A DNA stretch of 15,461 bases, taken from JBFWVD01 sp050246915 (lineage in GTDB: Bacteria > Actinomycetota > Acidimicrobiia > Acidimicrobiales > Ilumatobacteraceae). The notes under the pieces were generated by a model, which was not told the DNA's origin, ran no database searches, and saw nothing but the letters and a program-made list of their open reading frames with translations. Positions 1 to 7,309 of the stretch are shown in pieces. The position numbers were made by a program, and so were the translations under genes. Position 1 is the first letter of the stretch; the number at the start of each line of letters is the position of its first letter. The DNA is taken from the NCBI GenBank assembly GCA_050246915.1, contig JBFWVD010000103.1, positions 1-15,461 on the forward strand, read 5' to 3'.

Positions 1-59
1 ACCACCTGCCGCACGCCGAGCCCTCGGTAGCTGGCGTAGGTGCTCACCCGCACAGCCAT
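1..59 (-). CDS. N-terminus of an unidentified protein, cut by the window edge
   Basis: A leftward ATG at 59 opens a frame that runs off the left edge, giving about 19 residues beginning MAVRVSTYASYRGLG. Of the 18 complete codons after the ATG, 16 end in G or C, which is what coding sequence looks like in this window. It lies 61 bases downstream of the TetR gene on the same strand, so the two could be co-transcribed. There is no convincing ribosome binding site upstream (only GAAGAC). Too little is visible to name a family. It could also be a chance open frame. Confidence 0.35.
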   Translation of the reverse strand, partial: MAVRVSTYASYRGLGVRQV

Positions 60-120
60 CGTCTTCGTTGGTTGTTGATCTGGATGCCGGTGTCGAGGCG
101 TGGCCGGTGGGGTGCTGAGT

Positions 121-690
121 TCAGGCGGGGGGTGTGTCGGGGGGTCGGGTGAGGCCGGCGACGATGAGGTCGAGGATGGCGTCGAGGTCGTGTTGGGCGA
201 AGGTGTCGCCGCGGATCATGTATCGGTAGACGATGGGTCCTTCGATGATGTCGGCGGCGTGATCGATGTCGATTCCGTCGGCGAGTTCCCGGCGTTCGCG
301 AGCGTGTTGGAGCACGTTGCGGACCGGTTGCGATCGTTCTCGGGTGAGTTTGTTGAGCGCGTTACGTAGGTCGTGGTCGTCGGTGGCGGCTTGCATGAGT
401 CCGAGCATCATTCGTCGCTTGCCGGTGATCTCGGGCATCGACATCACCTGCCCGAACAGCGTGCCGAGATCGGATCTGAGACTTCCGGTGTCGGGTGTGG
501 GTAGATGCTCGATCTGGCTGGCGACGGTGTCGACGAGCAGGTCGTGGACGCTAGGCCAGTGACGGTAGATGGTGGTTTTGGCGATCCCGGAGCGGCGGCA
601 GATCTCATCGATGGTGAAACCTGTGGCGCCCTCGGCGATGAGCAACGCGAGTGCGGTGTCGCGAACCTTTTGTTGTGTGCCACGAGTCAT
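121..690 (-). CDS. TetR/AcrR-family transcriptional regulator
   Basis: The 189-residue protein has the TetR layout: an N-terminal helix-turn-helix at about residues 26-47 (TIDEICRRSGIAKTTIYRHW, with the family's TTIYRHW/YYHF-type recognition helix) followed by an all-helical ligand domain that ends with the common LDAILDLIVAGL helix. Such proteins bind DNA as dimers and release it when a small molecule binds. The ATG at 690 has a good ribosome binding site (AGAAAGG, about 8 bases upstream), which supports this start. It is divergent from the MMPL exporter across 89 bases that hold a small palindrome, so it most likely represses that exporter and itself; this is inferred from layout. The effector is unknown. 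Confidence 0.9.
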   Translation of the reverse strand: MTRGTQQKVRDTALALLIAEGATGFTIDEICRRSGIAKTTIYRHWPSVHDLLVDTVASQIEHLPTPDTGSLRSDLGTLFGQVMSMPEITGKRRMMLGLMQAATDDHDLRNALNKLTRERSQPVRNVLQHARERRELADGIDIDHAADIIEGPIVYRYMIRGDTFAQHDLDAILDLIVAGLTRPPDTPPA

Positions 691-722
691 CGTGTCGACC
701 TTTCTGGCCCGTTGGGCAGACA

Positions 723-738
723 GCTACGGTATAGTAGC
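723..738. promoter_or_regulatory. Candidate TetR operator between the TetR and MMPL genes
   Basis: GCTAC at 723-727 and GTAGC at 734-738 form a perfect 5-base inverted repeat around a 6-base centre, GGTATA. The centre and right arm contain TATAGT (730-735), a -10-like hexamer for the rightward MMPL gene, though I find no matching -35. The site lies roughly midway between the two divergent starts (690 and 780), where a TetR dimer would block both promoters. The arms are short, so chance occurrence is possible. Confidence 0.35.
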
Positions 739-779
739 GTTCCAGAAGCGTTTCGCCCCCGACGAACGGATTTGTTGAC

Positions 780-3107
780 GTGATCGCACGACTTGGTCGA
801 TGGACCTTTCATCACCGGCGCTCCACGTTGGTCGCGTGGCTGGTCGCTCTGGTTGGTTTCGGCGCGTTGGGGAACGTGATCGTCGGGCCGTCGTTTTCGA
901 GCGCGTTCGAGATCCCGGCGTCGGAGAGCGCTTCGGGATTCGATGTGATGTCGGAGTTCTTCCCGCAGCAGGGTGCCAGCCGCCAGTCCGGCTCGATCGT
1001 GTTCCGCGCCGAGCAAGGGGTGACGGACCCGACGGTGCAGGCGGAGATGACGGAGTTCTTCGGCGAGGTCGGGGCGATCGAGGGTGTGACGGTGCTCAGC
1101 CCGTACGACGACGGCGGGCAACGGCAGATCGACCCGTCGGGCTCGATCGCGTTCGCCACGGTGAACCTCGACGATTCCCTCGACCAGGTCGAACTGGGTG
1201 ACATCGGCGCCGCCATTGGTGACTTGGTCCCGGCCGTGGATGGGGTGACGGTCGAGGTCGGTGGTCGGGCGTTGGCCGAGTTCGAGCCGCCGCAGTCGGA
1301 ACTGATCGGGCTCGGCTTCGCGATCATCGTGTTGATCCTCGCGTTCGGGTCGGTGCTGGCGATGGGTCTGCCGATCGGTGTTGCCCTGTTCGGTGTTGGT
1401 GTCGGTGCCAGTGTCGTCGCGTTGTTCAGCAACCTGGTCACGATCCCTGACTTCGCGACGACGTTGGGGGCGATGATCGGCATCGCGGTCGGGATCGACT
1501 ACGCGTTGTTCATCGTCACCCGCTATCGGGAGAACCTGAAACAGGGTCAGTCGTTCGAGGACGCGACAGTGAACGCGATGGACACCGCTGGCCGGGCGGT
1601 GGTGTTCGCCGGGGTGACGGTGGTGATCTCGCTGCTCGGCATGTTGTTGATCGGTCTCGAGTTCATCTCCGGTCTCGGGATCGGCGCCGCGACCACGGTG
1701 GCGGTCACGATGCTCGCGTCGATCACGCTGTTGCCGGCGTTGCTCGGCTTCGCCGAACATCGGATCGAGGTCACCCGGTGGCGGGGGATCATCGCCGCCG
1801 GCTTCGTCGCGGTGACGCTGTTCGGGCTCGGGTTGTCGATCGACCCGCTGCTGATCGGGGCACCGCTGGCCGTGGTGACGTTGCTCGCCGGGTTCGCCGT
1901 GGCGCCGTTGCGTCGCGAGTTGCCGGCCCGCACCGAGAAGCCGGCACGCCAGACGTTGCCGTTCCGGTGGAGCCGTGTTGTTCAAGCGCACCCGTGGCGG
2001 TCGTTGGTCGGCGGCACGGTGGTGCTGCTTGCCCTTGCCGCGCCCGTGCTGTCGTTGCGGCTCGGGTTCTCTGACGAGGGCAACTACAGCGAGGACACCA
2101 CCACCCGCCGTGCCTACGACCTGCTCGCAGACGGGTTCGGGCCCGGTTTCAACGGGCCGCTCGTCGCCGCGGTCACGCTGGCCGATCCCGGTGACGCCGA
2201 CGCTCTGGCGGGTATGGTCGACGCAATCGGCGCCGATCCCGGCGTGCAGTACGCCTCGCCCCCGCGTCTCGATGACCCGGCGACGCCACAGGCGGCACTG
2301 GTCCAGATCGTCCTGACGACCTCGCCACAGGATGACGCGACGACCGACACGATCGAACGACTTCGGACGGATGTGATCCCGACCGCGCTGGCCGGCACGA
2401 GTCTCAGCGTGTACGTGACCGGGACCACTGCGGCGTCGATCGACTTCACCACGTACCTCGCTGATCGTCTGTTCATCTTCATCGGTGTCGTGTTGCTGTT
2501 GTCGTTTGTGCTGCTGATGATGGTGTTCCGGTCGCTGCTGGTACCGGTCAAGGCGGTGATCATGAACTTGTTGTCGATCGCCGCCGCGTACGGCGTCGTG
2601 GTCGCCATCTTCCAGTGGGGATGGCTCAACATCGTGTTCGGTGTCGAACCGGCACCGATCGAACCGTTCGTGCCGATGATGATGTTCGCGATCGTGTTCG
2701 GACTGTCGATGGACTACGAGGTGTTCCTCTTGTCCCGAGTGAAAGAGGAGTACGACCGCACCGGCGACTCGCGGACCTCGGTCGCCGACGGCCTCGCCGC
2801 CACCGCCCACGTGATCACGGCCGCCGCCGCGATCATGATCGTCGTGTTCGGCGCCTTTTTGCTCGAGGACGACCGAATCATCAAACTGTTCGGTGTCGGC
2901 CTCGCCACTGCGGTCTTGCTCGACGCCTCCCTGGTGCGCATGCTGCTCGTGCCCGCCACCATGGAGCTCCTCGGCGACAAGAACTGGTGGCTGCCCGCCT
3001 GGCTCGACCGGATCCTGCCGCGCCTCAACGTCGAAGGACCCACCGACCACTCCGACCCGACACCACCCGACCGCGACGTCGATACGGACCCCGCTCTCGT
3101 TCACTGA
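780..3107 (+). CDS. MMPL-family (RND superfamily) membrane transporter
   Basis: The 775-residue protein belongs to the MMPL/RND group, proton-driven exporters that move lipids, siderophores or hydrophobic drugs across the actinobacterial inner membrane. It has the expected two-fold layout: TM1 at about 16-36, an extracytoplasmic loop, a TM cluster at about 174-325 with GIDYALF at 238-244, then a second half (TM near 407-427, loop, TM cluster about 560-730) with MDYEVF at 644-649. The paired DY motifs are the family's proton-relay signature. Residues about 337-378 add two hydrophobic segments between the halves. The GTG start at 780 gives the normal MIARLGRWTFHHRR beginning but has no clear Shine-Dalgarno sequence. 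The TetR gene is divergent, so repression by it is likely. The substrate cannot be read from sequence. Confidence 0.92.
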   Translation: MIARLGRWTFHHRRSTLVAWLVALVGFGALGNVIVGPSFSSAFEIPASESASGFDVMSEFFPQQGASRQSGSIVFRAEQGVTDPTVQAEMTEFFGEVGAIEGVTVLSPYDDGGQRQIDPSGSIAFATVNLDDSLDQVELGDIGAAIGDLVPAVDGVTVEVGGRALAEFEPPQSELIGLGFAIIVLILAFGSVLAMGLPIGVALFGVGVGASVVALFSNLVTIPDFATTLGAMIGIAVGIDYALFIVTRYRENLKQGQSFEDATVNAMDTAGRAVVFAGVTVVISLLGMLLIGLEFISGLGIGAATTVAVTMLASITLLPALLGFAEHRIEVTRWRGIIAAGFVAVTLFGLGLSIDPLLIGAPLAVVTLLAGFAVAPLRRELPARTEKPARQTLPFRWSRVVQAHPWRSLVGGTVVLLALAAPVLSLRLGFSDEGNYSEDTTTRRAYDLLADGFGPGFNGPLVAAVTLADPGDADALAGMVDAIGADPGVQYASPPRLDDPATPQAALVQIVLTTSPQDDATTDTIERLRTDVIPTALAGTSLSVYVTGTTAASIDFTTYLADRLFIFIGVVLLLSFVLLMMVFRSLLVPVKAVIMNLLSIAAAYGVVVAIFQWGWLNIVFGVEPAPIEPFVPMMMFAIVFGLSMDYEVFLLSRVKEEYDRTGDSRTSVADGLAATAHVITAAAAIMIVVFGAFLLEDDRIIKLFGVGLATAVLLDASLVRMLLVPATMELLGDKNWWLPAWLDRILPRLNVEGPTDHSDPTPPDRDVDTDPALVH

Positions 3108-3160
3108 CGAGCGTGAGCGTCCGCTCGGGTAGCCGCTGGCGCCTCGCCGGAGGGAGCGGC
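3108..3160. terminator. Hairpin-forming sequence between convergent MMPL and PAP2 genes
   Basis: Directly after the MMPL stop codon, CGAGCG (3108-3113) pairs with CGCTCG (3122-3127) around an 8-base loop. A second structure follows: GCCGCT (3132-3137) pairs with AGCGGC (3155-3160), enclosing GGCG (3138-3141) and CGCC (3145-3148). The position between two convergent genes fits a bidirectional terminator. There is no T-tract, so intrinsic termination is only suggested. Confidence 0.35.
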
Positions 3161-3203
3161 CATGCAGCGTCCCGGAGCTGCCGATGATCGCGGTCACCCG
3201 TCA

Positions 3204-3995
3204 TCACCGCGCCGCGGTGGTTTCACCGCTCCCTTCGAGATGATCAGGTGGCAGTGCAGGCGACAGCAGCCGCCTCTGCTGCGACGGTGCGACGCCTGCT
3301 GGTTGCTTTCGGCGGTGGGCGCCGACGAGGCCGAGCAGTGACAGGGCGATCCCGGCGATTGCGTCGATGATGAAGTGGTTGCCTGTGACGACAACTGCGG
3401 TGGTCATGAGCGTCGGCGGTACGGCGAGCAGGGCGCGGGTCGGGCGGTGGGTGATGGTCATGGCGATCACGACACAGGCGAGGGTCACCCAACCGACATG
3501 GAAGCTGGGAAGTGCTGCGAACCTATTGAGGATCAACGACGGGTGGGCGATGACGTAGCTGCGATCGGCAGCATCGATGGTGTCGACGAAACCGTCGAGG
3601 AACCGTGGCGGGGCGACCGGGAAGAACACGAAGACGACCAGCCCGAGCGCACCGGAGAGGAAGATCGCGTTGCGGTACACGACGAACAGGTCACGTCGAC
3701 GAATCCACGTGTACACGAACGTGCCGATCAGTAACGGCCAATAGGTCCATGCGTAGACGACGTTGAAGAACTCGATCAGCGGTGGGCGGTCGAGCGCGAA
3801 CTGTTGGGCGCGACGCTCGACATCCAACCCGAGCACTTGTTCCAACCCGAGCAGATCATGCGCGTTCGACATCGCGTTCGATGGCGCATCGTTGGCTACT
3901 CCCCGGACCGCCATGTACGCCACGAAAGCACCGACGATCATTGTCAACTGCCCGACGAAGCGCAGCTCTCGACGTCCTCGGCGCCCTCCGATCAT
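3204..3995 (-). CDS. PAP2-superfamily membrane phosphatase / inositolphosphotransferase-like protein
   Basis: The protein (263 residues from the ATG at 3995) has about six hydrophobic segments and the PAP2 active-site motifs: FPVAPPR near 125-131, PSFHVGW at 163-169 (His166 is the expected proton donor) and GNHFIID at 205-211 (His207 nucleophile, Asp211). The spacing and the SFHVGW form resemble the PAP2_3/AUR1-like branch, which handles lipid phosphates or inositol phospholipid head groups; the actual substrate is unknown. An upstream GTG at 4061 would add 22 residues, but fewer than half of those codons end in G or C, so I chose the internal ATG. A GTG at 4007 with AGGACAGG upstream is the main alternative. 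It lies 90 bases after the SRPBCC-like gene on the same strand, so read-through from that operon is possible. Confidence 0.85.
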   Translation of the reverse strand: MIGGRRGRRELRFVGQLTMIVGAFVAYMAVRGVANDAPSNAMSNAHDLLGLEQVLGLDVERRAQQFALDRPPLIEFFNVVYAWTYWPLLIGTFVYTWIRRRDLFVVYRNAIFLSGALGLVVFVFFPVAPPRFLDGFVDTIDAADRSYVIAHPSLILNRFAALPSFHVGWVTLACVVIAMTITHRPTRALLAVPPTLMTTAVVVTGNHFIIDAIAGIALSLLGLVGAHRRKQPAGVAPSQQRRLLSPALPPDHLEGSGETTAAR

Positions 3996-4085
3996 GTTCA
4001 CACTCACATCACATACCTGTCCTGGACGTTCGTTTCGTTGTTCGGTCGCAGACACGCCCACAGCTCGGGGCCGGGTTCGTTGTGC

Positions 4086-4526
4086 TCAGCCGACGTTCGG
4101 AGACCGATCGAGTTCCAGTCGTATGTGTTCGAGCCCATGAGCGAACGCGGCGGTGATGATCCGGGCGGCCCGTCGGGTGTGGCTGCCGCGTCCGAGTTCG
4201 GCGTGGACCCAGATCTCGGTGCCGGGTTGCACGTGCCCATTGGAGATGGAGTGCACCACGGCCATCAAGGTGAGATGGGCGTGGACGGCGATGTCACCGA
4301 TCCTGCCGTCCACGGTGAGTACCTGATCGGTCGGAAGCCACCGTTCCGAGGTGCGTTCGAGCACACAATCACCGCATCTTGATGTGATCACCGTTGACGT
4401 TTCGTCACGGGCCGCTCGAAACCAACTGGCGATCTGGTCCGGTCCGTCGAGCAGTTGCAGTGCTTCGTCGACGCTGCACGCGACGACGACTTGGTTGTCG
4501 ATCAAGGTCAGTTCCATGGTGGTCAT
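4086..4526 (-). CDS. SRPBCC-like (polyketide cyclase/START fold) protein
   Basis: This 146-residue soluble protein has the length and pattern of the SRPBCC ligand-binding fold: an early strand (MELTLIDNQVVVACSVDEALQLL), a WF near 35-36, alternating strands, and a long C-terminal helix (about 115-141, HTRRAARIITAAFAHGLEHIRLEL). Proteins of this fold bind hydrophobic ligands in a deep cavity. The start ATG overlaps the stop of the universal stress protein gene (ATGA at 4523-4526) and has no Shine-Dalgarno sequence, so it is probably translated by coupling. Its RW...WVHAE...H[ST]RRA pattern (WVHAE at 106-110) recurs in the divergent DUF3040-like protein at 7310-8008. The fold assignment rests on pattern and length only, with no catalytic motif to confirm it. 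Confidence 0.6.
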   Translation of the reverse strand: MTTMELTLIDNQVVVACSVDEALQLLDGPDQIASWFRAARDETSTVITSRCGDCVLERTSERWLPTDQVLTVDGRIGDIAVHAHLTLMAVVHSISNGHVQPGTEIWVHAELGRGSHTRRAARIITAAFAHGLEHIRLELDRSPNVG

Positions 4527-4975
4527 GGCGGTGGTGGGGTGATCAGGAGTGGGTGTCGGGCGTGGTGGAGCAGACCTTGGCTGACCGAACCGGCGAGGAG
4601 CCGCGTGAGGCCGTGGTGGCCGTGACGTCCAACGACGATGTAGGACGCCGTGTGTTCGGCTGCCGCGTCCACGAGCTCATCGACCGCTTTGCCGTGACGG
4701 ACCTCGAACGTCCAGCGGACATCTGCGGCGTCGAGGATCTGGGCGTAGTCGCGCCGACAAACCTCGGCCAATGCGTGTTCGGCCTCGATCATTGCGCCTG
4801 ACCCCGGGCCCATCGCAGCGCCGGCCGCGACGATCGGCTGGATGTGCTCGACGTGCACCACCGCGACCGACCGGCGAGTGGCACAAGCAAGGTCGATCGC
4901 GGCGAACAGCGCCGCGTGGGACCCGACGCTCCCGTCGAAGCCGACCACGATCGCACCATCGGACATACCGATCAC
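4523..4975 (-). CDS. Universal stress protein (UspA family), ATP-binding type
   Basis: The 150-residue protein is a single Usp domain. It begins with a VVGFDGS strand-loop (Asp14 contacts adenine in this family) and ends with G-x2-G-x9-G-S (Gly116, Gly119, Gly129-Ser130), the classical ATP-binding signature. Usp proteins are cytoplasmic dimers induced by stress; in actinobacteria they often sit beside transporters. The GTG at 4975 overlaps the MFS stop (GTGA at 4972-4975); an ATG three codons later (4966) is an alternative start. Neither has a clear ribosome binding site, so translation probably depends on the upstream gene. It is third in the MarR-MFS-Usp-SRPBCC operon and may modulate the response to the compound exported by the MFS pump (inference). 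Confidence 0.9.
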   Translation of the reverse strand: MIGMSDGAIVVGFDGSVGSHAALFAAIDLACATRRSVAVVHVEHIQPIVAAGAAMGPGSGAMIEAEHALAEVCRRDYAQILDAADVRWTFEVRHGKAVDELVDAAAEHTASYIVVGRHGHHGLTRLLAGSVSQGLLHHARHPLLITPPPP

Positions 4976-6612
4976 CGACCAGTTGTCGGCTTGGTGCGAC
5001 GACCGCTCAGGTCGGCGTCCGCCGGCGCCCGTACCGCAACGGGATCGAGGACGGGGTCGGCAGCGACACCGAGGTCATCGCCGATCGCTTCCATCCCGAT
5101 GTGGGCGCTCTCGCGCAGCGGAAGCTCCTTGAGGAACAACACGACCACGAACCCGATCGCGGCGACCGGGATGACTGCCAGGAACGTGACGTGCAGGGCC
5201 CGCGAGAACGCGTCGACGACGACCGCCTGCGTCTCCGCGGGCAGTGCTCGCAGCGCGTCCGGGCCGGACTGCAGCACGGCCGGGTCCACCCCGGCCAGTT
5301 GCGGGCCGGCGTCGGCGAGATAGTGGTCGAGACGGTTGTTGAAGATCGACCCGAAGATCGCCACACCGAACGCGCCGCCCATCGACCGGAAGAACGAACT
5401 CGCCGAGGTGGCCACACCGAGGTCTTTCGCCTCGACAGCGTTCTGCGTGGCCAGCACCAACACCTGCATCACCAGACCGATCCCCAACCCCACGACAGCC
5501 ATGTACACCGACTGCACTGACCGCGACGTGTCGGCGTCGAACCGTGACAGCAGGAACAATCCGAACGTCATGATCGCCGTGCCAGCCACCGGGTACAGCT
5601 TGTAGTGGCCGGTCCGGCTGATCGCCCGCCCCGAACCGACCGTGCCGACGATCAGCCCCAGCATCAGCGGCGTCAGCAGCAGACCTGACCGGGTCGGGCT
5701 GGCGCCGTTGACGACCTGCAAGAACAACGGGACGAAGATCAAGACTCCGAACATCGACAGACCGACGATGAACGCCGCCCCACTCGACACCGAGAACACC
5801 GAGTTGCGGAACAGATACAACGGCAACACCGGCTCGGCGGCGCGTCGCTCATGCGCCAGGAACGCCACGGTCAACACCACCGCAGCCACGGCGAGCCCGA
5901 TGATCGTGGCCGAACCCCACTCGTACTCGCTGCCACCCCACACCGTGACCAGCAGCAGGCACGTGACGGCGGCAACGAGCAGCGCCGAGCCGAGAAAATC
6001 GATCGCATGCTGCCGTCGGGTGAACGGCAGCCGCAACACCGAACTCGTCACGACCAGCGCGGCGATCCCGATCGGGATGTTGATGTAGAACACCCACCGC
6101 CACGACAGATGATCGACGAAGAACCCGCCGATCAGCGGGCCGCCGACACTCGCGATCGCGAACACCGCGCCCGTGTACCCCTGATAGCGGCCACGCTCAC
6201 GCGGCGAGACGATGTCACCGATGATCGCCAACGCCATCGCCATCAATCCCCCCGCCCCGAGACCCTGGATGGCTCGGAACCCGATCAACTGGCCCATGTT
6301 CTGCGACACACCAGACAGGGCCGACCCGACCAAGAAGACCACGATCGCTGTCTGGAACATGATCTTGCGTCCGTACAGATCGCTGATCTTGCCGTACAGC
6401 GGCGTCGATGCCGTCGACGTCAACAGATACGCCGTCACCACCCACGACAGATGATCCAAGCCGCCGAGATCACCGACGATCGTCGGCAAGGCAGTCGCCA
6501 CGATCGTTTGATCCAGAGCCGCCAAGAACATCCCCAACATCAGCCCGCTGAACACCACCAAGATCTGCCGATGTGTCAACTGCGAGCCACCCGCAGGAGC
6601 CGGAACACTCAC
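4972..6612 (-). CDS. DHA2-family (EmrB/QacA-like, 14-TM) multidrug MFS exporter
   Basis: The 546-residue protein has the DHA2 signatures: LDQTIVATALPTI in TM1 (Asp34 is the usual proton-coupling acid), motif A GKISDLYGRK at 74-83, the motif B arginine (Arg113, GFRAIQGLGAGG), and the antiporter motif C region ASVGGPLIGG near 154-163 followed by WRWVFYINIPIG. It should be a proton-driven drug or metabolite exporter of the inner membrane, with a cytoplasmic tail after about residue 500. The GTG at 6612 overlaps the MarR stop (GTGA at 6609-6612) and is preceded by a strong GGGGAGG site, so it is clearly the start. The open frame continues upstream to 7128 only as an antisense shadow inside marR. 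It resembles the exporter at 10563-12122 closely (same motifs throughout), pointing to a paralogous pair. Confidence 0.93.
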   Translation of the reverse strand: MSVPAPAGGSQLTHRQILVVFSGLMLGMFLAALDQTIVATALPTIVGDLGGLDHLSWVVTAYLLTSTASTPLYGKISDLYGRKIMFQTAIVVFLVGSALSGVSQNMGQLIGFRAIQGLGAGGLMAMALAIIGDIVSPRERGRYQGYTGAVFAIASVGGPLIGGFFVDHLSWRWVFYINIPIGIAALVVTSSVLRLPFTRRQHAIDFLGSALLVAAVTCLLLVTVWGGSEYEWGSATIIGLAVAAVVLTVAFLAHERRAAEPVLPLYLFRNSVFSVSSGAAFIVGLSMFGVLIFVPLFLQVVNGASPTRSGLLLTPLMLGLIVGTVGSGRAISRTGHYKLYPVAGTAIMTFGLFLLSRFDADTSRSVQSVYMAVVGLGIGLVMQVLVLATQNAVEAKDLGVATSASSFFRSMGGAFGVAIFGSIFNNRLDHYLADAGPQLAGVDPAVLQSGPDALRALPAETQAVVVDAFSRALHVTFLAVIPVAAIGFVVVLFLKELPLRESAHIGMEAIGDDLGVAADPVLDPVAVRAPADADLSGRRTKPTTGR

Positions 6613-7088
6613 GTACGACCTCCCCGTTCCAGAACCTCGTCCGCCAACCGCGCCAGCAACGGCGCCAACACCGCCCGATCGGCATCGGACCAACCCGCGA
6701 ACAGCTCCGTGAAGTACCGGTGACGCGCCTCGCGCAACAACCGCAACACCTCGACGCCAGCGGGTGTCAAACGCACTCGCGCAGCGCGACCATCCAACGG
6801 ATCCTCCGCCCGCACTACAAGCTCGCCACGTTCCAGGGATTTCACGTGCCGGCTCATCGTCGAGGTGTCGACCCCCAGCACCTGCGCCAACTCGGAAACC
6901 CGCGCCTCGCCATGTTCTGACACACACCGCAACACCCCGAACCCAGCCCGCTCGACCGGGACCCCAGCGGCACCGATCAGCCGTTCCTGCGTCGAGGCCA
7001 GCGAGAACTCGCGAACGATCGTCACCAACGCGTCCTCGATGGCGACGACCGGATCCACAGTTCGCTGATCTCGAACCCGAAGCCTCAT
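6609..7088 (-). CDS. MarR-family transcriptional regulator
   Basis: From the ATG at 7088 the protein has 159 residues. It carries the MarR winged helix at about 63-112: helix RVSELAQVLGVD, recognition helix TSTMSRHVKSLERGELV, and wing EDPLDGRAARVRLTPAG, the family's DxR-type wing. Flanking helices form the dimer. MarR proteins usually repress an adjacent efflux gene and let go when a phenolic or hydrophobic compound binds. Here the gene is first in the operon and overlaps the exporter by 4 bases, so it most likely controls that exporter and itself. The frame is open to a start at 7175, but those 29 extra residues look unlike a MarR N-terminus. The ribosome binding site is weak, so the exact start is uncertain. 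Confidence 0.9.
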   Translation of the reverse strand: MRLRVRDQRTVDPVVAIEDALVTIVREFSLASTQERLIGAAGVPVERAGFGVLRCVSEHGEARVSELAQVLGVDTSTMSRHVKSLERGELVVRAEDPLDGRAARVRLTPAGVEVLRLLREARHRYFTELFAGWSDADRAVLAPLLARLADEVLERGGRT

Positions 7089-7309
7089 CGATCCCACATC
7101 CGGAACAGTAGATGGTTGCGCCACCCAACTACAAGCCCGAGGAGCTCCTGTGAAGAAGCTCCTTTGATCCGGCATCGCACAGGTGCGCCGACAAGGCAGA
7201 TTTCTCGCGCCGGACGCCGGCGCCGGACCGGGCTGGCCGTCAGGACGTGGCCTCGCCGATCTGGATATCGTGGAACCGTCAGGCGACCCGATGAACGAGG
7301 GATTCCTCG
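7089..7309. promoter_or_regulatory. Divergent promoter region of the MarR operon and the DUF3040-like gene
   Basis: This 221-base gap must hold the promoters of both divergent units. AGGAGCTCCT at 7140-7149 is a perfect 10-base palindrome, and its half AGCTCCT recurs at 7157-7163, 14 bases on. Closer to marR, GTTG (7114-7117) and CAAC (7125-7128 area) form a short imperfect inverted repeat. On the minus strand TTGTAG followed 18 bases later by TACTGT could serve as -35/-10 for marR. The individual sites are weak; the existence of a regulatory region here follows mainly from gene layout. Confidence 0.4.

Noticed and set aside
687..3197. An 836-residue open frame antisense to the MMPL gene
   Set aside because: It is rich in Arg, His, Asp and Gln with no domain pattern, as expected for the antisense of a G/C-ending codon gene; the MMPL frame explains the region.
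3996..4061. 22-residue N-terminal extension of the PAP2 protein
   Set aside because: Fewer than half of its codons end in G or C against the strong bias in the gene itself, and the membrane protein begins naturally at the ATG at 3995; a start at 4007 is not excluded.
6613..7128. N-terminal extension of the EmrB-like exporter
   Set aside because: It lies out of frame inside marR, has a low-complexity Gly/Arg/Val composition, and the GTG at 6612 has a strong ribosome binding site and is where the family begins.
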